The notes below the pieces were generated by a model, which ran no database searches, was not told where the DNA came from, and was given only the letters and a program-made list of their open reading frames with translations. A stretch of 64,000 nt of DNA, taken from contig JADBKU010000002.1 in the NCBI GenBank assembly GCA_014896235.1, positions 58,307-122,306 on the forward strand, written 5' to 3'. Below are positions 16,414 through 25,211 of this stretch, one piece after another (position 1 is the stretch's first letter; each line of letters opens with the position of its first letter). A program made the translations under genes and the position numbers. Origin of the DNA: a bacterium (lineage in GTDB: Bacteria > Desulfobacterota > Binatia > Binatales > Binataceae).

Positions 16414-17505
16414 ATGGGCGCGTCGGCAATCGATATTTCCGGTAAAAATACTGCGGCCGAATATCCTTCGGTCGAGGAACTCAAGCAGCGGTTGATCATT
16501 CCCGAAGTGGGATTCACGCCCGCGCCGGAGGTGCCGCAGCCCAACGTTTTTCCGATCGAATGGCGGGTCGAAACTCCCAAGCTCGCCGAGATTTACGAGC
16601 GCGCCAAACGTGAGGGCTTCAACCCTTCCGCGATTCCGTGGGACACGCTCGACCCGTCGGCCTACACTGCGGACGAACGGATCGCGATGATGTACTGGTG
16701 GGCGCTGCTCTCCAACTTCGATTCATCGGGCCCGGCGGTCTTCGGCCGCGCGATGATTCACGCCTTCGAAACGCATCAGGAAGATCCCGTCCGCAAGTGC
16801 TTTTTCTCGATCACGCGCGACGAGACGAATCACGAGGAGTGCTGCCAGCGCGCGATTCAGCGCCTGGTTCCCAACGGTCCGCAAGGCTTCGCGCCGAAGA
16901 CCGAGCTGGAACGCGCGGCGCTCAACAATATCGATTGGCTCTACCATAACGGCGGCCGCTACTGGACCGGGTTCAACAACGCGGTCGGCAAGTATCCGCT
17001 GGCGGTGTTGTTCACTTCGTTCATGCTCGGCGAGGTCGCGTCCTCGACGCTGTTCCACGGCATGGCCCGCGCGACGCGCCATCCCGTGTTCGAGCAGGTC
17101 TTCCGCAGCATCGGACGCGACGAATCGCGCCATCTGCAAATCTGCATCACGCTGCTGGAAAAAGAATGGCCGGGACTGAGCGACGAGTATCGCGCCTTTG
17201 TGACCAAGCAATTGCGCGCGGGCTTCGTCTTCCTTTCGATGGTTTTGTGGGAACCGCCGCCGATGTTCTGGCAGTTGCCGGACTACTTTCTGGACAACCA
17301 TCGCGTGCTGCTCGATATCGCGCGGCGCGCCGGCCTCGGCATACTGCGCGTGGACGAACAGGCCGAAAACTGGCGCATCGCGATCGCCAAGGTGCGCAAG
17401 CTGCTCGAGCGCTGGCGGATCGAATTTCCGGCGATCCCCGAACTCGATATCGAAGGGGTGGACGTCGGCGACATCTCCGACGCCGATATTATTCCGGTGT
17501 TCTGA
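16414..17505 (+). CDS. Ferritin-like diiron protein (AurF/RNR-R2-like)
   Basis: Protein of 363 residues with four-helix-bundle diiron ligands: E119, the pair E137/H140 in RDETNHEE, E207 in MLGEVASS, and the pair E237/H240 in GRDESRHLQI. Spacing and order fit ferritin-like oxygenases or N-oxygenases. GGAGG precedes the ATG by eight bases. It stands behind a near-consensus promoter with an operator, so expression is probably inducible. It could hydroxylate or N-oxygenate a substrate, or supply oxidising power for the enoyl-CoA hydratase pathway; the actual reaction is unknown. Confidence 0.82.
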   Translation: MGASAIDISGKNTAAEYPSVEELKQRLIIPEVGFTPAPEVPQPNVFPIEWRVETPKLAEIYERAKREGFNPSAIPWDTLDPSAYTADERIAMMYWWALLSNFDSSGPAVFGRAMIHAFETHQEDPVRKCFFSITRDETNHEECCQRAIQRLVPNGPQGFAPKTELERAALNNIDWLYHNGGRYWTGFNNAVGKYPLAVLFTSFMLGEVASSTLFHGMARATRHPVFEQVFRSIGRDESRHLQICITLLEKEWPGLSDEYRAFVTKQLRAGFVFLSMVLWEPPPMFWQLPDYFLDNHRVLLDIARRAGLGILRVDEQAENWRIAIAKVRKLLERWRIEFPAIPELDIEGVDVGDISDADIIPVF

Positions 17506-17581
17506 TCCGGCCGGGTGCCCAGCCGCGCCGGGTTTCTGACATAATCGCCGCATCGGCGGCGACCGCGGCCGCGCGCAAACT

Positions 17582-17605
17582 GAAGCGCCGCGGCCGCGGC
17601 GCTTC
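17582..17605. repeat. 24-bp perfect palindrome between diiron and hydratase genes
   Basis: GAAGCGCCGCGG followed directly by its reverse complement CCGCGGCGCTTC. In RNA it would form a very stable stem, but there is no T-run. It may limit read-through or stabilise the upstream message. Confidence 0.6.
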
Positions 17606-17635
17606 GGCCGCGTCAGTCTAAACGGGAGATTCGCT

Positions 17636-18409
17636 ATGAGCGTGGAACTGGTAATCGCCAACAACGTCGGCGAAATCGTGATGAACCGGCCGGCGAAGAT
17701 GAACGCTTTCGACGATGCGATGGTTGCGGCGATGAACCAGCGGCTGGCTGAGGCCGAAAATGCCCGCGTGCGCGCGTTGTTGATCCGCGGCGAAGGTCCC
17801 GCGTTTTCGGCGGGGCGCGACCTGGCCGGCGCGGAACCCGGCAAGGAAGACGCCGAAGCGATACTCAAAACCGTCTTCAACCCGGTGATTCGCAAGATTG
17901 CGAATTTTCCGGCGCCGACTTTCGCCGCCGTTCATGGGCCGTGCCTTGGCGTCGGGCTGGGAATTGCATTGGCCTGCGACGTGGTTTACATCGCCGAAGA
18001 CGCCAAGACCGGTTCGCCGTTCGCGCGGATTGGCGCGGTTCTCGATTCGGGCGCACACGCTTTTATGACCGCCCGCATCGGCGCCCATCGCACGCTCGAA
18101 CTGATTTACAGTGGCCGTCTGATCACCGGCGCCGAAGCCGCGCAAATCGGATTGGTCAATCGCGCGCTGCCGCGCGAAGCGCTGCTTGACGAGGCGCGCA
18201 AACTGGCGCTCCAGACCGCGCAGGGGCCGACGGCAGCCTTCATGGAATCGAAGCGTCTTATCGCGCGGATTCGCGAAGAAGGCTTGGGACTCGACCGCGT
18301 TCTTGAAGCTGAAGCCAAAGCGCAAGGCGCCGCGGGCCGCACCGAGGATTATCGCGAGGGTATCAGCGCGTTTCAGGAAAAACGCGCGCCGAAGTTCGTC
18401 GGCCGCTGA
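17636..18409 (+). CDS. Enoyl-CoA hydratase/isomerase family protein
   Basis: Crotonase-fold protein of 257 residues. FSAGRDLAG gives the first oxyanion-hole segment near residue 60 and VHGPCLGVGLGIALACDVV the second near 100. IGAVLDSGAHAF holds Asp where classical hydratases have Glu, as in PaaG-type isomerases, so it may isomerise rather than hydrate. GGAGA lies upstream of the ATG. It follows the diiron gene, separated by a large palindrome. Role is likely in acyl-CoA degradation. Confidence 0.88.
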   Translation: MSVELVIANNVGEIVMNRPAKMNAFDDAMVAAMNQRLAEAENARVRALLIRGEGPAFSAGRDLAGAEPGKEDAEAILKTVFNPVIRKIANFPAPTFAAVHGPCLGVGLGIALACDVVYIAEDAKTGSPFARIGAVLDSGAHAFMTARIGAHRTLELIYSGRLITGAEAAQIGLVNRALPREALLDEARKLALQTAQGPTAAFMESKRLIARIREEGLGLDRVLEAEAKAQGAAGRTEDYREGISAFQEKRAPKFVGR

Positions 18410-18450
18410 GCGATCGGAAGTGGCCACGGCGCCAGCTGCAGCCTTAAAAT

Positions 18451-18465
18451 TAAAGTAATACTTTA
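18451..18465. repeat. Short AT-rich palindrome at convergent gene ends
   Basis: TAAAGTA, one base, TACTTTA lies between the converging hydratase and kinase-isomerase stops. It could help end transcripts from either side, but the stem is short and weak. Confidence 0.3.
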
Positions 18466-18469
18466 GGAA

Positions 18470-20194
18470 TTATCGCGGATCGCCGAGCGGACGGCGCCGC
18501 CGTCCGCCAATTAAGGTGAGGCCGCGCGGCGTCTTTGAGCCGTCCTCAGGCCGGGCTTGGACGCGCCGGGCCGCCAAACGGCGCGCCGCGTCGCCGAGCG
18601 GTCCGGCCTGATGCCACCGACTGTATTCTTCGAGCGTGAGGCCGCGCGCGGCTTCGAGCGCCACCGACAGCGCCGCCACGACCATCACCTGGGCGAGCAC
18701 GCTGATGCGCGGCGCGAGTCCCAGCAGACCGCCCTCGCGATCGACCGGAGCGTGAATCACCACGTTCGCAAGGCGGGCGAGCGCCGAGTCGCGTCCGCCG
18801 GTGATCGCGATCAGATGCGCGCCGTGATCGCGGATTGCGCGCGCCGCCGCGCACAATTCGGCGGTTTCGCCGCTGTTGGAGATCGCAATCACGATATCGC
18901 GCGGATCGACCTGGCCGAGGCTGCCATGCAGCGTTTCAGTGGCGTGCAGAAATGTCGCCATCGTGCCGACCGAGCATAGGATGCTTGCGGCGTAGCGCGC
19001 GACGTGTTCAGGCTTGCCGACGCCGGTCACGTGGACGCGACCGCCATCCGCGGCGGCGCCGCGGATCGCCTCGACGGCGCGGCCGATCGCGCGCAAATCG
19101 ATCGCGTCGCGCAATTCGCCCATCTCCGCGAGACAAAGGTCGAAAAAGCTCGCAACTTCGCCGAATGGCTCTGAACCGTCCGCATGTGCGGCCGGGATAT
19201 CGCTCGACGTTTGCGCCGCCTGAGGAATATTTTCGCCCAGCAAAGACAGAATTTCCGCGCGCCGTTCGAACCCGCTCGGAAAGCCGCCCGGATGAGCCGC
19301 GCAAACGGCGCCCGTGGCGTTCGCAAGGCGCCCGATCGCCGGCCAATCGAGGCCCCACCGAAGCCCCGCCAGCATCCCACCCAAAAAAGCGTCGCCGGCG
19401 CCGGTGGCGTCGATCTGGCGGATACGGAACGCCGGAATCCGGACCGCGGCGCCCGCGGCCGCAATCGCGCATCCCCGCTCGCCGTCGGTAATCACGACCG
19501 CGCGATTTCCGTAGCGGGCGCGTATCGTCTCAGCCATCCGCAACGGCTCGCGCGAACCCGCGGCGAGTTCCCGCGCCGCGGCTTTGGCCGGTTTCAGATA
19601 GGTGGCGAGACTCAGGGCGCGTTCCAGATCGGCTTGCGCGCCGAGCGTCGCGAGCGCGTCGGACGGCGGCACGTCAACGTCGAGCAGAGTGGGAATAGCC
19701 TGGGCACGGGCGAATTCCAGGATTGCGACCACGGTCGCCAGCGGCAATTGCGATATTTCAGTGGTCGCCAGATGGGCGGTGCGGAAAAAGGCCGCGTGGC
19801 GGCGGCGGACTTCCGCGGGCCGAAGTTCGGCGGTGGCGCCGCGCACCATGTAAATCGCGCGATTTCCCTCAGGATCGACAAAGATGGTCGCGCTCGAACT
19901 GGCGCTGCCGTCGAGCGTCAGGTGGTGGCGGATGCCGAGCGCGTTCATCCCGGCGCGCAGCAACTCGCCGTTGCGATCGTCGCCCATCTTGCCAAAGATG
20001 CCGACATTAAGCCCGAGCACGCGGGCCCATCCGAGATGATTCAGCGTTACGCCGCCGACCGCGGGCGCGGCGGGCCGAAGTCCGGCGGCGTCAGTCAGGA
20101 TTTTTTCGTCGGCGCCGATAATCCGCGGAGTGTGATGGAAAAAATCCACCACCATGCTGCCGCATCCGACCGCGTCGAGCTTCCGGTCACGCAT
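18470..20194 (-). CDS. Fused PfkB sugar kinase and SIS phosphosugar isomerase
   Basis: Protein of 574 residues joining two sugar enzymes. Residues about 5-325 are a ribokinase/PfkB domain with GKMGDDRNG and ATGAGDAFLGG (catalytic D268). Residues about 375-555 are a SIS domain with SNSGETAEL and TGGRDSALARLA, closest in wording to KdsD/GutQ arabinose-5-phosphate isomerases. The ATG at 20194 overlaps the aldolase stop as ATGCGTGA; the track start 20209 is a GTG. One chain could phosphorylate a sugar and isomerise a sugar phosphate. The fusion is unusual and its substrate is unknown. Confidence 0.85.
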   Translation of the reverse strand: MRDRKLDAVGCGSMVVDFFHHTPRIIGADEKILTDAAGLRPAAPAVGGVTLNHLGWARVLGLNVGIFGKMGDDRNGELLRAGMNALGIRHHLTLDGSASSSATIFVDPEGNRAIYMVRGATAELRPAEVRRRHAAFFRTAHLATTEISQLPLATVVAILEFARAQAIPTLLDVDVPPSDALATLGAQADLERALSLATYLKPAKAAARELAAGSREPLRMAETIRARYGNRAVVITDGERGCAIAAAGAAVRIPAFRIRQIDATGAGDAFLGGMLAGLRWGLDWPAIGRLANATGAVCAAHPGGFPSGFERRAEILSLLGENIPQAAQTSSDIPAAHADGSEPFGEVASFFDLCLAEMGELRDAIDLRAIGRAVEAIRGAAADGGRVHVTGVGKPEHVARYAASILCSVGTMATFLHATETLHGSLGQVDPRDIVIAISNSGETAELCAAARAIRDHGAHLIAITGGRDSALARLANVVIHAPVDREGGLLGLAPRISVLAQVMVVAALSVALEAARGLTLEEYSRWHQAGPLGDAARRLAARRVQARPEDGSKTPRGLTLIGGRRRRPLGDPR

Positions 20195-21362
20195 CCTGCA
20201 GCGCCGCACGGCGCGTCGGCGGCCGCGGCGCCGCCCAATGGCTGAGCCATTCCGGCTCGAGCGTTATACAGGCGCGCCGGCGCAATTCGTTGAAGCGCCG
20301 GATAAAGACGCGGCGTTCGTCGGCTTCGAGTTTTGGCGTTCCATCCGCGACCGCGTCGCTGGAAATGACGCCCAGATGCTTCAGGCCGGCCTTGAGGCAG
20401 GCAATCGTGCGTTTTTTGCCCTTGTCCGGCGACTCCACGGCTTGGCGGAATTCCTCCATGATGGCGCCGTAGCGATCCATCAGCGCGAAGTCGCTGGCAA
20501 GGCAGACTTCCCAGGCCCGCCGCCATTCGCGCGGCATCAAATTGGATGCGCCCGCGACGACGCCGTGGGGCAGGGCGCCGTTGGTCAGATAACGGTTCCA
20601 TCCGGAGCGCAGCCGGCCGCGCAGCCCGGCGCGCGGCCGGAAAAGGTCGAAGATGAGATATGCGTTGCCGGGATAGATCGCGAAATCGCCCGACTTTTTG
20701 AAATGCGCGGCGGCGCGCGTGTAATTGCCCAGCACCGCTTTGCCGGAGGTCACCTTGACGCCGCGCACATAGGGCAATTGACTCATCCGTTTCACGTCGC
20801 GCGTATGCAGGTGCGGCGACTTGCCGGCCGCCGCGATGTCTTCGTTGTCGTAAAGATAAATCGGAAGCGTGCGCCCGCGCCGCTCGAACGTCTTGCCGAT
20901 GTCGTGCGTGACGAATTCCACCGGATCGTCCACGTCGGCGATCGACAGCGGCGCGACCACCGCCGCATCCGCGGCGATTTCGAGCGCATGGTCGAGGTTC
21001 TCAAGGGTCTCGGCGCGCGTTGGCGCGGTGATTCCGGCCCACGCCTCGGCGGTCTTGCCGGCCGCAGCGGCGCTTCGGCATTCCTCGACCGCGATTCGCG
21101 CAACCAATTGGCGGCGCGAATTGTCCATCCGGTTCCATTCGCCGGTGGTTCCGGCGGCGAAGATAATCTGCGCGCCCTGCAGCGCATAGCGCACGACGGC
21201 GCGCTGTTCTTCAACGAGGATGCGACCGGCCCCGTCAAGCACCGTGACAATCGGAACCGAAAGTCCCGCCGGCGGCCGATAGCGCGCCGGCGTCCGGTCG
21301 CGCCGGCCCCGGGCCGCCGCCAGCGAAAACAGCTTGCTGCGGGATTTTCCGTTGGCGGTCAT
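20187..21362 (-). CDS. DapA/NanA-family aldolase
   Basis: Protein of 391 residues in the dihydrodipicolinate synthase/N-acetylneuraminate lyase superfamily. GTTGEW (71-76), YDNE with Tyr171, and VKVTSG with Schiff-base Lys203 are the class I aldolase landmarks. N-terminal (about 35 residues) and C-terminal extensions make it longer than the usual 290-310. Coupled translation with the PfkB-SIS fusion suggests cleavage of a keto-deoxy sugar acid or similar rather than lysine synthesis. The upstream lipoprotein gene ends 12 bases before this start. Confidence 0.82.
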   Translation of the reverse strand: MTANGKSRSKLFSLAAARGRRDRTPARYRPPAGLSVPIVTVLDGAGRILVEEQRAVVRYALQGAQIIFAAGTTGEWNRMDNSRRQLVARIAVEECRSAAAAGKTAEAWAGITAPTRAETLENLDHALEIAADAAVVAPLSIADVDDPVEFVTHDIGKTFERRGRTLPIYLYDNEDIAAAGKSPHLHTRDVKRMSQLPYVRGVKVTSGKAVLGNYTRAAAHFKKSGDFAIYPGNAYLIFDLFRPRAGLRGRLRSGWNRYLTNGALPHGVVAGASNLMPREWRRAWEVCLASDFALMDRYGAIMEEFRQAVESPDKGKKRTIACLKAGLKHLGVISSDAVADGTPKLEADERRVFIRRFNELRRRACITLEPEWLSHWAAPRPPTRRAALQDA

Positions 21363-21374
21363 CGCGCGGCGTCC

Positions 21375-22109
21375 CTAGAGCAGCAACAGTCCGAGATGCG
21401 TCGCATAGGTGTAATCTCCGCCCAAATCATAGCTGTAATTCTGGACCAATCCCTCGAAGCGAATGTGGTAGTCGCCGTCGGCGTCCCTCGCGCCTGCGGG
21501 TGGATTCATCGCCCACATCCCCTTTTTGCAGGCGTCGATCATTGCCTGATCGACTTTGGCCACGCCCGAGCGCTGCTCGATCGCGATATCGGTCAGCCGG
21601 CCGTGAGCATTCAGGGTGAGCCGCAAAATCACCGGTTTAATATCGCTCGGCAGCGCGTATTGACCGAACCTCGCCGCTTCGATTTCCTGCGCCGCTTTGA
21701 GCGTCTGTCGGAGCATCGTGTAGCCAAACTCGGGATATTTACGAGCTTTGGCGTTAAGCAAGGTCGTATCGCCGGGCGGCGGCTTGACGTCGCCGGTATA
21801 GATATTTGCGGTTGGATTCGCCAGGTAAAGCCGCGCCAGCGTCGAGTTGGTCGCCGCCTGTTGATTGGTCGCGGCAGTTGGCGCCGGCGCTTTCAGCAAA
21901 TTGCGGTTCGCGAGCAAACTCGACGTCGTATTAGCGTTCGAAAGCTGGTCTAGATTCGTCACGACTCGCGCTCCGCCGGCGTAATCGGGGCTGGCCGCCG
22001 CGGCCGTTTGTGCGGCCGAATTGCCGCTGCCGCCGGCGCCGCATCCGGCCACCGCCGCCGCCAGCGCCGCCGCCGCGATTCGCTTGAACCAGACCCCCGC
22101 GATCTCCAT
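21375..22109 (-). CDS. Lipoprotein with TonB C-terminal-like domain
   Basis: Protein of 244 residues with a lipobox (AVAGC, Cys near residue 23) after a hydrophobic signal. An Asn/Ala/Thr-rich linker leads to about 95 residues reading IKPVILRLTLNAHGRLTDIAIEQRSG and VDQAMIDACKKGMWAMNPP, the TonB-C type fold also found in AgmX/PglI-like proteins. It lacks the Pro-rich span and inner-membrane anchor of a true TonB. It probably sits in the periplasm or envelope. It may be the first gene of a unit with the aldolase and kinase-isomerase. Confidence 0.75.
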   Translation of the reverse strand: MEIAGVWFKRIAAAALAAAVAGCGAGGSGNSAAQTAAAASPDYAGGARVVTNLDQLSNANTTSSLLANRNLLKAPAPTAATNQQAATNSTLARLYLANPTANIYTGDVKPPPGDTTLLNAKARKYPEFGYTMLRQTLKAAQEIEAARFGQYALPSDIKPVILRLTLNAHGRLTDIAIEQRSGVAKVDQAMIDACKKGMWAMNPPAGARDADGDYHIRFEGLVQNYSYDLGGDYTYATHLGLLLL

Positions 22110-22361
22110 CGAATGCCCGTTCCCGGCCGCCCGGCGGCACGCCGCTCCGATGAGCGTGGTATTTTAATACCTAATAATCGAAAATTTCAAACATAAGAAA
22201 CATGAAAATCTTTCAAGGCCGTCCGGGGCCGCGTATGCGGCGGCTTGCGGGCGCGCCGGCGATGGTTATTCTAAGAGAATGGAGGCGGCCGGAAAGAATT
22301 GAGCGGACGCCTTGCGCATGTTAGGATGCGAGGGTTTGCAGGAGCGGCTCGGTACGAATCG
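22110..22361. other. Divergent intergenic region, lipoprotein and rpmE
   Basis: About 250 bases without a gene. The part at 22155-22225 is strikingly AT-rich for this genome (TATTTTAATA, GAAAATTTC, GAAAATCTTTC) and probably holds promoters for both directions, but no clear -35/-10 pair can be fixed. Confidence 0.5.
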
Positions 22362-22562
22362 ATGAAAGCTGGAATCCATCCGCAATATCGTCGCTGCGTG
22401 GTGACCTGTGCATGCGGCAATACTTTCGAGACGCGTTCGACGCAACCCGAGATTCATGTCGAGGTCTGCTCGAACTGCCATCCGTTTTACACCGGCCAGC
22501 ATCGGCTGGTCGATACGGCCGGCCGGGTCGAGCGCTTCAAGCGCAAATACGGCATGAAGTAG
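22362..22562 (+). CDS. rpmE: Ribosomal protein bL31, zinc-binding type
   Basis: Structural protein of the large ribosomal subunit, 66 residues. MKAGIHPQY is the standard bL31 N-terminus, which fixes the start inside the longer track ORF. CACGNTF and [10 protein letters not shown] contribute the four cysteines of the zinc-binding (C+) form, which also stores zinc. A terminator follows before prfA, and rpmE-prfA-prmC is a well known neighbourhood. Confidence 0.97.
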   Translation: MKAGIHPQYRRCVVTCACGNTFETRSTQPEIHVEVCSNCHPFYTGQHRLVDTAGRVERFKRKYGMK

Positions 22563-22621
22563 CATTGCAACTCCCTCCGCCATGGGCGAATGCAAACGCC
22601 CGGGCGGCTGGGAGATACGGT

Positions 22622-22656
22622 CGGCGCCGGCGATTGCCGCGCGCCGTTTTATTTTG
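22622..22656 (+). terminator. Intrinsic terminator after rpmE
   Basis: A stem CGGCGCCGGC / GCCG-C-GCGCCG with a GATT loop and one bulged base is followed by TTTTATTTT. It would separate rpmE from the prfA transcript, at least partly. Confidence 0.75.
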
Positions 22657-22705
22657 CCTTATGCCGTCCGGGCTTCGATAACGAAGCCGCGCCGCATCAA
22701 ATGCA

Positions 22706-23767
22706 ATGCTCGATAAACTCAAAGGCATAGAGGATCGCTACGGCGAGCTGGAACGCCGCCTGAGCGATCCGGCGGTGATCGCGAACAATCGCGAGTATGC
22801 CGCGCTCGCGCGCGAGCGCGCGCAGTTGGGCGAAGTCGCGGCGGCGATTCGCGACTATCGCAAGCTGCTCGGCGAAATCGCCGGCCATCGCGCGCTGCTC
22901 GATGGCGACGACGCGGAGCTGCGCGAACTCGTCAAAGCGGAGCTGCCCGCGATGCTCAAGCGGCAGGCCGCTCAGGAAGAGCGCCTCAAGGAACTGCTCG
23001 CGCCGCGCGACCCCAACGACGATCGCAACGTCCTGCTCGAAATACGCGCCGGCACGGGCGGCGAAGAGGCGTCGCTCTTCGCCAGCGATTTGTTCCGTAT
23101 GTACTCGCGCTACGCCGAACGCCATCGCTGGAAAATCGAAACGCTCAGCCTCAGCACGACCGGCCTTGGCGGAATCAAGGAAGTCGTCGCCCAGATCACG
23201 GGCCAAGGCGCCTACAGCCGGCTCAAATTCGAGGGCGGCGTCCATCGCGTGCAGCGCGTTCCGGCGACCGAAGCCTCGGGACGAATCCATACCTCGGCGG
23301 TGACCGTCGCGGTGATGCCCGAAGCGGACGAAGTCGAGGTCAATATCAACGAGGAAAAGGATTTGCGGATCGACGTGATGCGGGCGTCGGGGCCGGGAGG
23401 GCAAAGCGTCAACACGACCGACTCGGCGGTGCGCATCACGCACCTCCCGACCGGGATGGTGATTGTCTGTCGCGACGAAAAATCGCAGCACAAGAACAAG
23501 GCGCGCGCGCTCAAGATTCTGCGCGCCCGCCTGCTCGATCTCGCCCGCGCCGAACAGGACGCGAAGATCGCCGAGGCGCGGCGCTCGATGGTCGGTTCGG
23601 GGGACCGCTCCGAACGGATCCGCACCTACAACTTTCCGCAATCGCGCGTCACCGACCATCGGGTCAACCTGACGCTTCATCAGCTCGATCAAGTCTTGGA
23701 CGGCGCGCTCGATCCGATAATTGACGCGCTCGCGACCAGGGAGCGCGCCGAAGCGCTGGGCGCGTGA
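22706..23767 (+). CDS. prfA: Peptide chain release factor 1
   Basis: Releases finished proteins at UAA and UAG codons. GPGGQSVNTTDSAV contains the GGQ tripeptide that acts in the peptidyl-transferase centre, and RVPATEASGRIHTSA gives the PxT-type (PAT) codon-recognition motif of RF1 rather than the SPF of RF2. Length 353 is standard. It is followed by prmC, which methylates the GGQ glutamine. Confidence 0.97.
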   Translation: MLDKLKGIEDRYGELERRLSDPAVIANNREYAALARERAQLGEVAAAIRDYRKLLGEIAGHRALLDGDDAELRELVKAELPAMLKRQAAQEERLKELLAPRDPNDDRNVLLEIRAGTGGEEASLFASDLFRMYSRYAERHRWKIETLSLSTTGLGGIKEVVAQITGQGAYSRLKFEGGVHRVQRVPATEASGRIHTSAVTVAVMPEADEVEVNINEEKDLRIDVMRASGPGGQSVNTTDSAVRITHLPTGMVIVCRDEKSQHKNKARALKILRARLLDLARAEQDAKIAEARRSMVGSGDRSERIRTYNFPQSRVTDHRVNLTLHQLDQVLDGALDPIIDALATRERAEALGA

Positions 23768-23798
23768 CGCCAGCGCACGAGTCGCGCTGATCGCGCCG

Positions 23799-24677
23799 AT
23801 GTCGCCGGACGAACGCGCCAGCCTCGGCCGCACGCTCACCGACGCGGCCGCGATTCTCGCCGCCGCTGGAATCGACACGCCGCGCTTTGACGCCGAGCTG
23901 TTGCTGGCGGCCGCGGCGGGCGCCGATCGCGCGAGTCTTTACAGCGGCGGAGTGAAGCTCGACGACGCGGCGCGGGAACGGCTGGCGGAGATGATCGAGT
24001 TGCGCGCGCGCCGCATGCCGCTTGCGTATATCGTAGGGCGGCGCGAGTTCTTTTCGCTCGATATCGACGTCGCGCCCGGCGTGCTGATTCCGCGTCCGGA
24101 GACGGAAACGCTCGTCGCCGCGGCGTTAAGCCTGATGCGTGATCGGCCGGGCCCGCGCGTGCTCGATCTCGGATGCGGCTCGGGCGCGATCGTGATTGCG
24201 CTGGCGGTCAATGCGCCGCAAGCGCGGTACGTCGCCTCCGATCTCTCCGAAGATGCGCTCGAAATCGCGGCGCACAACGCCGCGCGCCACGGCGTCGCCG
24301 GGCGAATCGAGTTTCGGCATGCGGATTTGTTCGCGCCGCTCGACGGCGCCGGCGAATTCGGCCGCTTCGATCTGATCGTATCCAATCCGCCTTATATCGC
24401 GGACGCGGAATTGGCCGGCCTGGCGCCGGAAATCCGCGACTTCGAGCCGCGCGTCGCGCTGGCCGGCGGCGCGGACGGCCTTGATTTCTATCGCCGGCTC
24501 GCGCGCGCCCTGAACGCGCATCTGGCGCCCGGCGGAACGGCGATGGTCGAGGTCGGCGCCGGACAGGCGCGGCAAGTCGCGGCGATGTTCAGCGCGGCCG
24601 GTTTGACGGAGATCGAGACGGCGCGCGATCTCGCGGGGGTCGAGCGCGTCGTGCGCGGCGTCAAACCGACCGAGTAA
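23799..24677 (+). CDS. prmC: Release factor glutamine methyltransferase
   Basis: SAM-dependent N5-glutamine methyltransferase acting on the GGQ motif of release factors. VLDLGCGSGAIVIALA is the SAM-binding motif I and SNPPYIA is the NPPY motif that holds the glutamine. The helical N-terminal substrate domain covers about 1-95. ATG at 23799 is preferred to the track start, which lies inside prfA in another frame; it gives 292 residues, close to the family's usual length of about 280. Confidence 0.95.
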   Translation: MSPDERASLGRTLTDAAAILAAAGIDTPRFDAELLLAAAAGADRASLYSGGVKLDDAARERLAEMIELRARRMPLAYIVGRREFFSLDIDVAPGVLIPRPETETLVAAALSLMRDRPGPRVLDLGCGSGAIVIALAVNAPQARYVASDLSEDALEIAAHNAARHGVAGRIEFRHADLFAPLDGAGEFGRFDLIVSNPPYIADAELAGLAPEIRDFEPRVALAGGADGLDFYRRLARALNAHLAPGGTAMVEVGAGQARQVAAMFSAAGLTEIETARDLAGVERVVRGVKPTE

Positions 24678-24938
24678 TCAGCGATGGCCCTGATTGCCGA
24701 CGATCGTGTGGTATGAAATCAGCAGGATAATCGCGCCCATCGCCGCGACCCCTACGCTGTACGGATTCAAGCCTCCGATGCCGGGTTCGCCGAGAACGTT
24801 GAAGATGTAGCTGCCGATCAGCGCTCCCGCCACGCCCAACGCCAAATCGTACAGCAGGCCTTGACCTTTTTGGTTGACGACGCGGCTGGCGATAAAGCCG
24901 GCGATTATTCCCACTCCGATCCAAGCCAGGATACCCAT
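24678..24938 (-). CDS. GlsB/YeaQ/YmgE family membrane protein
   Basis: Small inner-membrane protein of 86 residues with three hydrophobic segments and the Gly-rich pattern of transglycosylase-associated proteins: GILAWIGVGIIAGFIAS, LALGVAGALIGSYIFN and MGAIILLISYH. The start at 24938 has GGGGGCG upstream and matches the family; the track ORF adds a spurious N-terminus. Members are linked to general stress response. It converges on prmC, almost touching it. Confidence 0.9.
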   Translation of the reverse strand: MGILAWIGVGIIAGFIASRVVNQKGQGLLYDLALGVAGALIGSYIFNVLGEPGIGGLNPYSVGVAAMGAIILLISYHTIVGNQGHR

Positions 24939-25211
24939 CGTAACGCCCCCTTGAAGACGCGGTTCCCGCGAACCGCGGTCTTCAATTCTACAATTACCTG
25001 TCCGCGATCGATCGAAATTCAAGGGGGGCGCCGATCATGCCTGAGGTTAGAGCGGTGAAGGCGCGGCTACAGGCGTTTCTTCACGTTAACGGCGGCGGCC
25101 GCGATGGATTCGTTTCGCAAAGACGTTCGTCATCCGGGACGTGCCTTGGATGCGCGCCTCTGACAGAATCGATGGCTCACCGCGCTCGTGCGGAAAAGGG
25201 GGAGCTAGCGG
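24939..25211. other. Intergenic region before murA
   Basis: About 270 bases between divergent genes. An AT-rich stretch near 24983-25003 may hold a promoter. An ORF from 25037 runs into murA in another frame and is not convincing. Nothing else is recognised. Confidence 0.4.

Noticed and set aside
20154-21953. 599-residue ORF on the + strand
   Set aside because: Antisense to the aldolase and lipoprotein genes, which have catalytic and lipobox motifs; no domain is readable in this frame.
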